Assembly: GCA_022592445.1 (NCBI GenBank)
Contig: JABYQR010000006.1
Location: forward strand, 1-64,000
Length of the DNA stretch: 64,000 bases
DNA from: Cytidiella melzeri
Taxonomy: Eukaryota > Basidiomycota > Agaricomycetes > Polyporales > Irpicaceae
Direction of reading: 5' to 3'
Shown here: piece by piece, positions 20,834 through 32,506 of the stretch
How the letters are laid out: every line of letters starts with the position of its first letter
Position numbering within the stretch: the stretch's first letter is position 1
Translations under genes and position numbers: made by a program
Notes under the pieces: generated by a model
Databases searched by the model: none
What the model was told of the DNA's origin: nothing
Seen by the model: the letters and a program-made list of their open reading frames with translations, nothing else

Positions 20834-20897
20834 ATTAAGCTCATTCCTCACTCAACTCTACTTCTTCTCTCCTATCTCCTCTCCTATCTCCCAGTTT

Positions 20898-22135
20898 ATG
20901 AGCTCTGATCACACTGATCAACCTCAACTTCGTTGTTCCACCAGAGAGCGTCACCAAACGAACTTCCTCAGAGGTACTGCACCTCAACCTCGTTCTAAGA
21001 AGACTACTCGCAGTAGGAAGACTCCAGAGTTCACTCCTACCCCTCCTCCTGAAGCTCCTATCTCTTCCCCCCTCACTACGCCTACTTCATCATCCATGAC
21101 AACCAGGACAACTGAAGTCAAGCCTGTTGCATCCTCCTCCTCTGCTCCAGTAGTTCAGACTACTCCTGACAAGGAAACAACGGCCTCTGTCCCCCCTCCT
21201 GCTGCTCAACAGGAGGAATCATCTACTCCTCCTCCACGCCGGGTCTCTGCACCCCCAGCTGATCGACGTCGTACCTCTTTCAATACCCTTCGTGATGACT
21301 ATCAACGTCGTCAATCTCGTCATCCCACTGCTCAGGGTGACAACAGCGACGATCCCATGGACGACGACGAGAGACGTCGCAGGCAGCGAGGCAAGAAGGC
21401 ACCTCGCCGCACTCCGTCTCCTCCTGGCTCTTCCTCTCCTTCTGGCTCTCCTGAGCCGTCTCATGCTGGGAATACTTCCTCGCGCTCGGCACGCTCTGTG
21501 TCCGAGTTACTTTCTTTCCCTCCTGCTCAGGACAGGGACTTCTCTATGTCCATGAGCAACATTAGCAAGGCTTTCTCCGATGTTGGGAAGCTTACTGGCC
21601 CTGAGAGCTGGCCGATGTGGAAGTTCCGCGTCGAGACTGCTCTCAACACTATTCTCAACTTCTACGCGCTCAGAGGTGGCTCAACAGTACCGAGAGAGGT
21701 TACTGGAGCTGTCTTCAACGTCATGACTGGCCACATTGGCGACTCTGTCATGGCAAACTACCTCAACGAGTCGCAGCCGCACACTCTCATGGAGAAGTTG
21801 TGTGAACGCTTTGATCCGAAGACTACTGTCTCGGATGCAAATGAAATCTTCCAGCTGTTCCATCTTCGTCGTCCTGTTCACGAGATGGACAAACTCCTCG
21901 ACGATGCGCTCAACCTCGTCGGCAAACTCCCTGCAAAGGGGATTGACATTCCCTCGTATATTTTCTACTCTGCCATTGTTGGCATCATACCCCCTCCATA
22001 CAACACCACTCGCGCCAACTACGAGGCTGGTGTTCGTGCTTCTACTCCAGTCGGACAGAAATTTGACTATAAACCAAACGCTCTCATTGCCGAGCTCCGC
22101 CGTGACTTCAACAACTGGCGTCTCACCCACCCCCT
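20898..22135 (+). CDS. Copia 1 Gag
   Basis: Chosen start is ATG 20898 (MSSDHTDQPQLRCS). The first 200 residues are Ser/Thr/Pro-rich and probably disordered, followed by a copia Gag core (LTGPESWPMWKFRVETALNT, then HTLMEKLCERFDP and ELRRDFNNWR). The frame leaves Pol at a run of five C near 22130; one more C would fuse the two. A -1 programmed shift cannot be excluded, but the zinc knuckle lies beyond the shift, so a deletion is more likely. Confidence 0.75.
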
Positions 22136-25100
22136 AAGACTTCCGAGTCTAAAGGTTCCACTTCGCTTGTCCCTCGTGACAAGCACACTATGCACGCCCC
22201 CTCAGCATCTCACGCTAAGGGCAAGCACGTCGAGCGATCTGCGAAGACGACTACCATTGCACGCGCCGCTGCTGCTCCTTACACAAAGGAGAAGGACACT
22301 CGTGTTCCCAAAGTGAACTGCTGCAACTGCGGTGAACTTGGACACACCACGCCGGTTTGCCCTAAGCCCTGGACTGAGAAGTCCAAAGCTGCCATGAAGG
22401 CAAAGGGTATCACTCGCAAGAGTGCAAGCGTCGCTTCTCGCGCAAAGAAAGAGTCTGCCGCTACTGGCTCTTCGACTGCTACTGGCCTCATGGCCAACTC
22501 CACTGCCGCCGCTAACTCGGACAATGAGGTCCTCGAGCACCCTCACTCCATGCCTGTTTTCAACTACGCCAAAGGCAGTGGCAGCACCAGTCAGAGCGCA
22601 TGGGTTGCGTCTCTCTCTGATGCGGACGTCAAAATGCACGTAAGTACTACTACTACCATTCAACCCTACTCCACTTCACTTCCACTGTTCGCGACTTCAT
22701 CATCTGATGAGTCCATTCATGTCATTGATACAAGTGCAACTATTCACTGCACTCCTTATCGTGATATACTCTTTAACATACACTCTGTACCTACTGTCTT
22801 ACTGACTGTCGCCAACTCAGAACAAATCTCGTTGAAACTCGCAGGCGACATGGTACTGGAAGTGGAGCAGGAAAATGGTACGCCCTCTCAAATACTGCTA
22901 AAGAATGTCTACTACAACTCACAGCTACCATTTACTTTAATCAGCGTATCAAAAATGGACACTGATTGTTGTTTCTCTTTCTATCGAAATGTTTGTACTA
23001 TATATGATTCGAACTTGTCTTGTGTAGCTGTGATTAAGAAAACGAATGACTTATACACGTTGTCTTCTACTCGAGTGACATCTTTAGCAAGCATGCATAA
23101 ATCTGGTATAACAATGCTTGAACTTCATAAAAAACTCGGTCATATAAGCTACTTCCAGATTAAAAAACTACTTGAGACGTCCAAGCTCATTATAACAACT
23201 CATATAACTGACCGTACGGAAACTCCGTGCAAAGACTGCATCATGAACAATATTCATCGCAGTCCTGTTCCTAAAACTCGTACTTCGCCGTTGGCTACTT
23301 CCTTCGGTGACCACTTTCATATCGATATCTTTGGGCCACTACCCACTGCATCGATTACTAGTCATTATATGTACTGGTTGACTATTGTCGATGACGCAAA
23401 TAGATGGCTCACTCTTGCGCCATTAAAAACTAAAGATGACGCTTTTACTCAATGGGTTATCTTCTCTACTGAACTACTAACGCAGTATAACATTTGCGTT
23501 AAGACTCTACAATCTGACAACGACGGTGTCTTCACTGGTACAAATATGACCAACTACTTGAAAACTCAAGGTACAATACCCCGACTTACTGTGCACGATA
23601 CTCCTGCACAAAATGGTGTTGCTGAACGAACACACCAAACTATAATGAACTTAGTTTGTGTAAACCTGCATACTGCTTCTTTACCAATAGATTGTGGTGG
23701 TACGCTGCACTTCACGCAGTATATCTCTTTAACCGTACTCCTCGCTCTCCACTTCAGTTCAAAACACCTTACTTCAAACGTTATGGCACTGATGCTAACC
23801 TTGATGGACTGCAAACTTTTGGTCAACCGTGTATCGTCTATGACAAATACCGTACCGATAAACTTGCACCTAAGGGCAAACGAGCTGTTTGGATAGGTTT
23901 TGCTGAGCACTCTAAAGGCCACTACGTTTACTTCGGGACACGCGTAGGTGTTGAACAAAACTTGCAATTTGTTGACTCTACGATACAAATTGAAGGGGAG
24001 AAAGAACCAAACATCGAGAAACCCACAATTGAAAAACAACTTGAACTTGAGGAAAATCCTCATGTTGAACCTATGGACATTGACGAACCAGACCCTACTG
24101 GTCCTAGGCGTTCTACTAGAATCGCTAAGCCTTCTCGCAAAGCTAGAGGTTTATACTACGATGAAACTGAAACTAATATTGCGTTTTACTTAACTGAGTT
24201 TAATGCTTACTACGCCGAAGACGTTGGTGATCCAGTTACTTATCAAGACGTACTCAAACATCCTCTCAAGGATGACTGGCTCAAGTCTATGAAGACTGAG
24301 GTTGATACGCTTGAACAACTTGGAACTTGGGAATACTGTATCCCACCTGCTAACGCAAACATCACTGGCTCTCGCTTTGTTTATAAAACCAAGTATGAAC
24401 ACGGCAAAGTCACTAAACTGAAATCTAGACTTGTTGCGCAAGGATACTCCCAACGCGACGGTATTGACTACTACTCAAACGACTTGTTTGCACCAGTTGC
24501 TCGCATGAGTTCTATACGCTTCATACTTACTCTTACGGCTTCACTGCACTTCGAGATCACTCAACTTAATATAAAGTCTGCATATCTCTACAGTAACATT
24601 AACAAAGACGAAGATCTATACCTTCGTCCACCACCTGGTGACTTACTGCCTAACCTGCCTAGTGGCTGGGTACTAAAACTTTGGAAAACTATCTACGGCC
24701 TTAAACAAGCCGGTCGTCGTTGGTATAAAGTACTATGCGACATACTCTTCCAACTTGGACTAAAGCGTTCTGATTATGATAACGCTGTCTTCTATCTCTA
24801 CCGAGGAAACAAGCTCATACTACTCCTCGCTGTTCATGTTGACGACATCACTCTCTGCACTATCACTTCTGTCGTTGCTGAACAATTTGAGATTGCTCTG
24901 AGGCAACATGTTGAAGTGACTAACGGTGGTTCTATCCACTGGATGCTTGGCATAGAAATATCCTACAATAAAACCTCAGGCACTATCAAACTTCGCCAAA
25001 AGGATTATATTCAAAATATCCTTAAGCAATATAACTTTGACCATGAACACTCCCGCCGTACACCCATGATACACGAGCACAACTTAGCCCCCCGTGCCTT

Positions 25101-25800
25101 GACAGAACCGCGTCAGGATGCTGGCAATATCAAATACTACATGTCTCTAGTTGGTGGCTTACGCTATGTCGCCGACTGTACTAGACCAGATGTTGCTTAC
25201 TGCACTGGTCAACTTGCACGCTATCTATCTGACCCTGCTAAGGAACACTTCGCTGCAGCTAAACAGTGTTACCTTTATCTTAAGGGAACGTGCAACTACT
25301 GGCTTGTCCTAGGAAACCAAGCCAATACTACTTCTACTTCACTAGTAGGTTATGCCGACTCTGATGGCATGACTACATACGGCAATAAACCAATAAAGGG
25401 CTACACCTTCACATACAATGACTCGCTTATCTCTTGGTCAAGTAAGCGTGGTTCACTAGTAACTCTATCGGTGACTGAAGCCGAACTGTACGCACTTGCT
25501 CATGCGTCTACTGAGGCGATCTACTTGAAGAGCCTCATTGATGAAATACTGAACTATACTATGGAACCTGTCAAGATGTACACTGACAGTGCATCTACTA
25601 TTGCGATTGTTCGTTCACCTGAGGAACAACATTCTCAGCGTACTAAACACTTTAACATTCGCAAGAACTTCATCAGTGATCGTGTAACTAAAGGGTACAT
25701 AACCGTACCTTCTACTGATCAACGAGCTGATACTCTTACTAAAGCACTACCTCTCGAAAAACTCAAGCACTTCAATGAACTACTTCATGTTCATGCTTGA
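22136..25800 (+). pseudogene. Copia 1 Pol (knuckle, protease, integrase, RT, RNase H)
   Basis: The zinc knuckle CCNCGELGHTTPVC is near 22318. The protease site reads IDTSAT where D-S/T-G is usual. Integrase shows ELHKKLGH...CKDC, then HIDIFGPLP, LQSDNDG and NGVAERTHQT, the D, D and E positions. One base is missing near 23687, after which RT follows: LNIKSAYL (Asp expected), IYGLKQAGRRWY and VHVDDITL. RNase H includes YADSDG and SVTEAELYALAHA. The end is TLTKALPLEKLKHF with stop at 25798-25800. The integrase and the VDD motif look intact. Confidence 0.85.
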
Positions 25801-25983
25801 AGGGGAGTGTTCAAATATACTGAGACTCCATTGAGACTCCGCACTGATCGCGCGCTTAGTTACCGTATATAACACTTACTCTGATCAATGCATGACTACC
25901 ACTTTTGATCCCCATCTCTTCGTCTGACCACCGCCTTCACCTAAGGCTCAGTGTTGTGCACTACTGCTCATACCTTTCTAATA
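25801..25983 (+). repeat. Copia 1 polypurine tract and 3' LTR
   Basis: AGGGGAG (25801-25807) is the plus-strand priming tract. The LTR at 25808-25983 differs from the 5' LTR at only two sites (CGA/CAA near its start and ACC/GCC in the middle). Confidence 0.9.
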
Positions 25984-25988
25984 GTTGC

Positions 25989-26618
25989 CACCGTTGTATA
26001 TATCTTCCACTGGGGAGATTAGAAGTGTGTATGGTCCAAAAAAGTGATTTGTACGTTGTGAATATATATACCTCTCGATTTCGAGCGCGGGAAGAACTTT
26101 TGATACACACAGCCTGGTTTCACTCTGGATTTCTCTATCACATTATGTGATAGAGCAATATTGTTCTCAACGTTTTATTTGTGATGTGTGTAGCACGACT
26201 ACGAGTACTGCTTAACGAATGACTACATATACATTCGGTAACCATTCTATAGCAGTCTATAAGGTACTAGAGTGAGCGAGCAGTAGCGGTGTGGCGGGCC
26301 TACAGATGCCCAGTAAGGACCAATGATTATGTGCGCAGTGCTAACAACTTGGTGCTCCAGCACGTCGATCGCGTGAACAGGCTGGTAACAGCTGTCGCGA
26401 GCTCCAGAATACGATCATAGGCGAAAGTAGCCATCTCCGCTGAATGTTGGACGTTGATCTCTGGATTGGACTTGAATGGTTCAGCATTTATCAGCCTTTG
26501 ATCGCACGAGCGCCACGCTACGTTGGATGGCTGGGCGTGTCTTCTGGCTTCGTTGCTTCTGGTGGTTGGTCTACGGCGGTCCGTGTGTGCTGAGCAGCCC
26601 TGTCATACCAGCGATTAG
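25989..26618. other. No gene seen
   Basis: AT-rich intergenic sequence between the copia 1 insertion and the 3' end of the PPR gene; probably the PPR 3' UTR in part. No repeat or RNA gene supported. Confidence 0.5.
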
Positions 26619-28844
26619 CTATGAGAATACGAGGGATACTAGACTACACGTGTACCTTCGACGTCTTTTCTCCTCTGCCCAATAGCGATACAGTGTAGCA
26701 TCAACAATGCGGTTCGTGCCAACCTTATACCCAAGCACCTTTCTGATCCGTACCGAGATCCACTTCGCATTATCCATTTCGCCGTGGTCCAATGCTGTCT
26801 GCAGTGCACTCGTGTGCACGACAATCAACGCAAATTGACGTTTGGTGCCAAGGGTCCGTGCCACTCCGCGCGTGCCAAGTCGCGGGAAGGCCGGCGGGAA
26901 CTGTGTCGAAAGTAAAAGTATTTGTTGTGTCGGCTCTGGATCTCCCTTGAGACTTTTGAGGATAGGTGTGTATGTTTCCACTCTCGGACGAATTCGAAGA
27001 CGCCGTAGGTCTCTCAAAACAGCAATTGCGCTGTTCGTGCTCCCGCGTAGACAAAAAGCACGGATGAAGACGGTAAAATGGACCGCATCAAAGAGCGCGG
27101 TGCTGACCCCATGCGGCAGGAGGGCCGGGGGACTTTTGAGTCCGGACGATGTAGCATGCTTTACGACTTGAAGAAACTCGTCATACAGTTGTGCCAACAT
27201 TCGTTTTTGTGTCATCCGGATAAGAGCGGACCAAACGAATATGTTGTGAAATCGACTAGGTTCGAGCTTGTTTGGTATCATTGGCTCGGGGGATGCGAGA
27301 TGTGCGGGGACGTAAGCCGGGGAACGGGCATCGAACTGCGGTGGATAGCGCATTGAAAGAGCCTTGTTGACGATGGTGCGCTCGTGTTCGGCACTGTCAG
27401 TGGGTTTCCAAGATTCGCGTCTCCTGCGATAATATGCTTCCGATATGTACGTGATCATCTCAGGGCGCGGAACGCCTACAGGACGAAAGTATTTGAAGAA
27501 TACGGCCAAGGCTGCAGTTTTCTGGCTGGCTTTCATGTAGTAAAGCATCTCTTCCCTTGCCCACAGCGCAATGGCGAAAGATCCACGTGGAGAACCATGA
27601 TATGCTTGACGAAGAGCTGCTAGGGCCTGATAATTCCCGGTGCTGTTACAAAAGCGCATGAAGTCCTTCAGGACATTCACGGGAGGCAACTTTCCTTCGG
27701 AGAGTGTGGTCTTCATCTGGGCGAGAGCAGTATTTGAGACGAGGTGGTTGGTGATGCCGCCTCCGGAGGCTGGGGTGGCGAGTTCCACCTCGAGGTCGTT
27801 CTCGGTGCTGCTGTCGGAGGGTGTGGAGGGGGAGTCTACTTCGTGTTTATCGTTGACGCTGCTTTCAGAGGTTGGGGTGGCAAGTTGGATACCTTGTCGA
27901 GCTGCCACCTTCCGCACCGTGCGTGCAATATACTGGCCCCCGGAGTTTTCCAGCAGAGACGCGACCAACGAGCAAGCCTTGTGAGTAAGGCGCAGCTCCA
28001 TCCGGCTGGCTCGTATGAGAAACAAGGCAGCATGCTGAGGGCGTCCAGCGTGACTCAGGGCCTCGATCACTATATTATAGAAAATAGCCTGATGAACACT
28101 AAAAACTCTGGCGAGCTCATTGTCAACGTGTCGTGTTCCAAGGTGAAAGCGTTGCGCCTTGCAGAGATCATAGAGGAATGTTGTAATGAATTTGACAGAG
28201 GACGAAGGAATAATTCGAGGAAGGAATAGCCTGCAGACAGCATCGGCGTGGCCTCTGTGCACAGCGTGCAAAGCTGACGAGACGATCAAATGAGCTTGGT
28301 CAACCCAGCAATGTTCCTTTATGATGCGCATAGAGCGACGCCTCCATGGGGATTCCTTTGGAGTTGGCAGAGGAACAAGAGACCACCAGGAAAAAAACGC
28401 TGAGACGTCTCCTTCATACTTGCTTTTGGAAAAAGCTTCGTCCACCGCTATGCGCTCGTACACAGGGTCCGGTTGTATAGCAACACCCATCGTTTCCAAT
28501 TCCATCCTTATAGTACGTGCTTCCTCATAGTTGCCTGCGTCCACAGCGCGTGCCAGTATAATGCAAGGGCGGTGGACATAATGGCTGTCCTCAGCCATAT
28601 CCTCTGGTTCCTGCGCATCTTCAAAGAGCGATGTATCCCAGCCTGCGGAAGGATACGGCCTGTGCCGCATCTCTGTCATAGATGGGTGTTCTTGAGCCAG
28701 AATGGAGGAACTAAACAGGATCTTCGAGGTGGGTAGGTGGGTAGGAAGGAGGTGCTTAACATGGTTCGACCAGAATGGTAGGTTAAGGCGAACACGGAGT
28801 ATATGTGGCCAGAAGGAGTGAGTGGACAGCCATGCTGCGCGCAT
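26619..28844 (-). CDS. Mitochondrial PPR-like protein
   Basis: A single open frame of 741 codons with no introns. Start is the first ATG (28842-28844), giving MRAAWLSTHSFWPHILRVRL, an Arg-rich, acid-free head typical of a mitochondrial presequence. Helical-pair segments of PPR type recur: ILARAVDAGNYEEARTIRME, FYNIVIEALSHAGRPQHAALF, LKDFMRFCNSTGNYQALAAL and FIRAFCLRGSTNSAIAVLRD. A Ser/Thr/Glu-rich linker sits near residues 330-375. Such proteins bind organelle RNA or ribosomes. The assignment is from repeat character, so the specific target is unknown. It is divergent from the gene at 28938, with about 90 bp between starts. Confidence 0.7.
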   Translation of the reverse strand: MRAAWLSTHSFWPHILRVRLNLPFWSNHVKHLLPTHLPTSKILFSSSILAQEHPSMTEMRHRPYPSAGWDTSLFEDAQEPEDMAEDSHYVHRPCIILARAVDAGNYEEARTIRMELETMGVAIQPDPVYERIAVDEAFSKSKYEGDVSAFFSWWSLVPLPTPKESPWRRRSMRIIKEHCWVDQAHLIVSSALHAVHRGHADAVCRLFLPRIIPSSSVKFITTFLYDLCKAQRFHLGTRHVDNELARVFSVHQAIFYNIVIEALSHAGRPQHAALFLIRASRMELRLTHKACSLVASLLENSGGQYIARTVRKVAARQGIQLATPTSESSVNDKHEVDSPSTPSDSSTENDLEVELATPASGGGITNHLVSNTALAQMKTTLSEGKLPPVNVLKDFMRFCNSTGNYQALAALRQAYHGSPRGSFAIALWAREEMLYYMKASQKTAALAVFFKYFRPVGVPRPEMITYISEAYYRRRRESWKPTDSAEHERTIVNKALSMRYPPQFDARSPAYVPAHLASPEPMIPNKLEPSRFHNIFVWSALIRMTQKRMLAQLYDEFLQVVKHATSSGLKSPPALLPHGVSTALFDAVHFTVFIRAFCLRGSTNSAIAVLRDLRRLRIRPRVETYTPILKSLKGDPEPTQQILLLSTQFPPAFPRLGTRGVARTLGTKRQFALIVVHTSALQTALDHGEMDNAKWISVRIRKVLGYKVGTNRIVDATLYRYWAEEKRRRRYTCSLVSLVFS

Positions 28845-28937
28845 AGGCTTGTCAAGCGCAAGGTATCCTGGACGCTGTGCTCGCACTGAGCCAGAAACTT
28901 GCAGTAGAGGCTGAGGTCGAAGCCAATAATAATATAG

Positions 28938-29977
28938 TATGAACGAGCACGCCGGTGGACGCCGGTGGCTGCGCTGCTAGCGCTTGCGGGGAATCTCAGC
29001 GTTGCTACAGGCGGCTGGTTTCCTCAAGCCAACGTCTTCAACTGACCACAACTTCTCTGACAACGAAGGCACTACTGGAAGTCAGAAAGCGATTCTCGAT
29101 GAGCTCGTCGCTCCTCAGACGCATATGGGATAGAATTTGCAAAACCGTGAGTTCATGCGCTCACTATGGACAAACGCTTGTATTCAGGCTGTTCACAGAC
29201 ATACTTCATTGGACGAGATTTGGAAGGTCGGTGTATCGCTTACCGTTGGCCAACATGAAATTTGATAGACAGTCTTTCCCCGTAGGTAACAAATACTATG
29301 AATATCCTAATGCCCATGACGGTGCGTGACCTCCATCAATGTCTGAATTTGTCGTTCAAGCTGTCCTCGGGTGTTGCACAGGGGTCAGCCGCACCAAACG
29401 TGTAGTCAAGTATAGACGTGGCTATGATATGTGGACGTACATAGCAGGTGACAAAAGGTTACCAGGTGTGACGCTCCAGCAACAGGCCAACAGGCCTCTT
29501 GACAACTTTGTTCTGACGCGGTGTGGTAGTACAGTGGAGCTCATGGCTCACGCACACTCGCATCCAAGCTCCCACCCTCGAGGTATGCACGCCTCGATCG
29601 TCTCGCAGATCATTGTGCACCACCTTGAGAATGCCATTGTCTTCTAGGAACTCCAAGCTGACCTTTTGCGTCAAGAACGTATGAAAATGCGCGTTGCACT
29701 GATCAGCGCGGGTGACAGAGACGCAGCTCTCTCATTTCCAGAGCCTGTGGCCGGCAATGCCAGTCTATCAATCCGACACCGACACGATGATCAGTCCTCG
29801 CAGGCCAGCTCTGACGATATATCGGCCCCAAATAACAATAACCCGAGTATGGACACGGCTGCCCAAGCCCCAAGCGCAACTCCGGGTCACACCGCATCTG
29901 AGGGCAGGAAAGGTACAAGCGATGAGCCCATGGCGTGGACCCCTCGCATTGCTCGACGGCGTGCTGGATCTCCTTGA
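28938..29977 (+). pseudogene. Unrecognised multi-exon gene, apparently damaged
   Basis: Coding-like pieces appear in order: GISALLQAAGFLKPTSS with DNEGTTGSQKAILDELVAP (about 29000-29110), REFMRSLWTNACIQAVHRHT (29150-29210), NKYYEYPNAHD (29290-29320), then KYRRGYDMWTYIAGDKRLPG to HHLENAIVF (29400-29644). An in-frame TAG (29645-29647) is followed without shift by ELQADLLRQERMKMRV and a Ser/Asn-rich tail to 29977. Introns between the pieces are likely, but one or more stops cannot be spliced out by an obvious GT-AG pair. No family is recognised. Confidence 0.35.
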
Positions 29978-30572
29978 TATGATCATTGTTCAAAAATCTA
30001 TGTGTCACCGGTGCCTCAACTCCTACGTGACCGCAACAGTCCTCAATCATATACTGGTGTCAATAGTCACTGTATGTATGTCCACATTTCCTTAAATCCG
30101 GTATTACGATGGACTGTGCGTCAAATACTCATGTCGCTGGACATCTCGTGCTGTGCGATGAGAAAGCGCTGCACAAAGCTATAGTCCCAGTGCCGTGCTT
30201 AGTGTGGATAGATGTATAGCAATACAGACTGACTCGAGTATCCCAAGGTTCGAGTACTTAGTACAGCATTCTGCGCTTCTGTGCCTCTGGCCCTGGTACC
30301 ACGACGATGTCAATCTATAAACGACATGAACATAGCTCCGGTACGTTCTTGGTCATTGCTTCAGCCTGACGGTTTCTGGCCACTGCTTTGCCCTCAGCAG
30401 GCGGCCTTATGTATGCATGCGGTGCTGGGTTAGACGCCCATGGGCAGTGCTCCGGGCCAATTGGAAGCGACGCACAGGAATGGGCCCGGTTCCTCGCTGC
30501 ATAAATAGTGAGGTGTTCATCCTTTCACTCGCATTCCCTCGCCGCTGACTCCCCCGCCAATACCTCTACATC
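29978..30572 (+). promoter_or_regulatory. Intergenic region with WW-A promoter
   Basis: No gene is visible. A TATA-like GCATAAATAG lies near 30500, about 70 bp before the WW-A start, followed by a pyrimidine-rich leader. Confidence 0.4.
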
Positions 30573-32506
30573 ATGTCCACTAAGAACGAATGGAAAATCA
30601 AGCCGACATCATCAGCGCTTTCATGGAGGTATTCAAGGTCTAGCAGGTGTGTAAGTATTTGTCCCACGCGCCAGCTGCAATTTACCCAATTTCACCAGCG
30701 TCACAGTCGGTCATCGTACAATAACCCCCACACTCTTTTCTTCCATGGATTCGCCATAGTACGTCGATATTCTATCTATGAGTCGCAACTTCTCACTGAT
30801 CACGAATACCAGCCCGACGTACCTGCCCCAGTCATGGGGGGTGAGTACCAACCCGGAAGGCAACCTCTATTTTACACGCGCTACAAGCCCTAGAATCGTA
30901 ACCGACGCGAATCTGTACGACTCGGACATCCTGCAGCAAATTTTGCAAGTTGTCGACGTTGTCGAGGAGAAGCTGGCAGCGTTCAAGTCGACGAACTCGG
31001 AAACTACCGAAATATTCCTAGAGTTGGAGGACGACGAGACCTGTTCTTACTATCTCATTGACCACACCCTTCGGGTCCAGTTCTGGCTTGAAGAAGTGTC
31101 AACGGATGACCTGGGGATGCGTGCTTCGGCGTCTGCCGAGCACTTGAGTAAGTGTTCACGGGCTTGCATGGATATTGCGACTTACCGCCTATTGAGCAGG
31201 ATTAGACTTGGAGAGGCTGTACTGGATGCATGTAGAGTACTTTCCCGCTCATGAATGTCGAGGGCTCAATCTGGCCGTTGATGAACTCACGGACATCATG
31301 ATTCATGGGCACACCGGTAAGCAAGCAGCCCGTGACTTTTCTCAACGCTTGGCTGATATTCTGCCTCAAGATCAAATGACTTCCACTACATCCACGTTTC
31401 CATACAGCGCTGACGAGTGTGCACGCTTTATCAAGAGCCTGGAGACCTTGAAGGGTATGTCTGCTTTCTCAACCGCCTATGCAACACTCTCGACTCTGAC
31501 AAACCACACAAGGCTCGGCTCATTGCCCTTCCACGTACTCCAAGTGGAGCATTGGTAAGTGTGACATAACGAGCGGATTTTCAGATACTGACTACACTCA
31601 ACAGCGCGCATGTGGCAGAACGTCGGTCAGTACACTTTGTGGAGATTGTTTCCACATATGCTAATTTCTTCGTGCAGTCGATCAAAGATTCCTCATCCAC
31701 TACGGTCAAGAACATGCTCGCGTCGCCAGCAATATCTCCATACTAGACATCAACGTCTCATCGCAAACTCTGCTTTTCAAAATATGCGATACGCTAGGAT
31801 TCAAAGCGCCACAGACTTACCTGCGCTCATTGAACGAGCAATGGGTCGATGAAATAGCACACTCGAACCGGTGGAAGTCGTTTATATCGGCATGTGAAGT
31901 GGATTGGAAGATGTCGCTGCTCGTATCGTTTGCGATCTTGATGTGAGAATGGCTTGCTAGTGTCCGGTTGACGATCAAAACGCTGACATTACCTCACAGA
32001 TGCAATTTACTGCTTGTTAGTTCGCCCATTGCATCCTCAAAGATTGTCGCTGTTCCGGCTATTCTGTTGTGCAATGCCGCAGCGGCTGCCGCTATAGTAT
32101 TGCTCATTCAGCATGGCCCGCTGGCTGGCAGGAATCATGCGAGCGATGTAGTGAGTTTGACCATCACTGAACACCATTTTCCAGCTACTCATGAGTTCAA
32201 TCACCACAGTCCTGGTATCTTTCGAATGCGGACAGCAGGCGTTTTGGGCTTCAGCTCACGGCGATCACCTTCAGTCTTCCACGAGCACTCACGCTTTGGG
32301 CGTTGATCATCTCGTCAATGCAAGTTCCCGTAGTTGTATTAGGCCTGAAGCTCGCAGCTATCTGCATTGGGGGAGCTGCCGCTTTTCTCGTGGTGCTTTC
32401 CGCCTCTGTCAAGATTGCTGGCCCGATATCGTTCTGGTTCCGGGGTCTTTGGAGTGGTTTGCGAGGTTACTTTCATCGGGCTCCTCCAGAACAGTCTTCA
32501 GTGTAG
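30573..32506 (+). CDS. WW-like multi-pass membrane protein, copy A
   Basis: A multi-exon gene. After a short first exon (ATG 30573) and an intron, a WW-like segment is read: LPQSWGVSTNPEGNLYFTRA, one conserved Trp plus the NPEGxLYF turn. A conserved helical region follows (TDANLYDSDILQQILQVV, LELEDDETCSYYLIDHTLRV, FWLEEVSTDDLG), then HVEYFPAHE and DELTDIMIHGHT. The C-terminal part has several hydrophobic helices, the last VVVLGLKLAAICIGGAAAFL, and stops at 32504-32506. It is the most divergent of four copies (others at 40644, 49367, 53674). The role is unknown; a membrane receptor or effector is speculation. Exon joints are approximate. Confidence 0.6.

Larger units (their letters stand above)
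20644..25983 (+). mobile_element. Young, nearly complete Ty1/copia retrotransposon (copia 1)
   Basis: A 5340 bp element with two 176 bp LTRs, flanked by the duplication GTTGC (20639-20643 and 25984-25988). The order Gag, protease, integrase, RT, RNase H is that of Ty1/copia. The LTRs differ at two positions, both transitions, so insertion was recent. Despite this, Gag-Pol is broken by two single-base deletions (near 22135 and 23687), and RT motif A reads NIKSAY instead of the usual Asp form. It may be inactive or may carry sequencing errors in short homopolymers. Confidence 0.9.

Noticed and set aside
22120..22145. Programmed -1 frameshift between copia 1 Gag and Pol
   Set aside because: No standard slippery heptamer is in phase and the zinc knuckle lies after the shift; loss of one C fits better. 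Not fully excluded.
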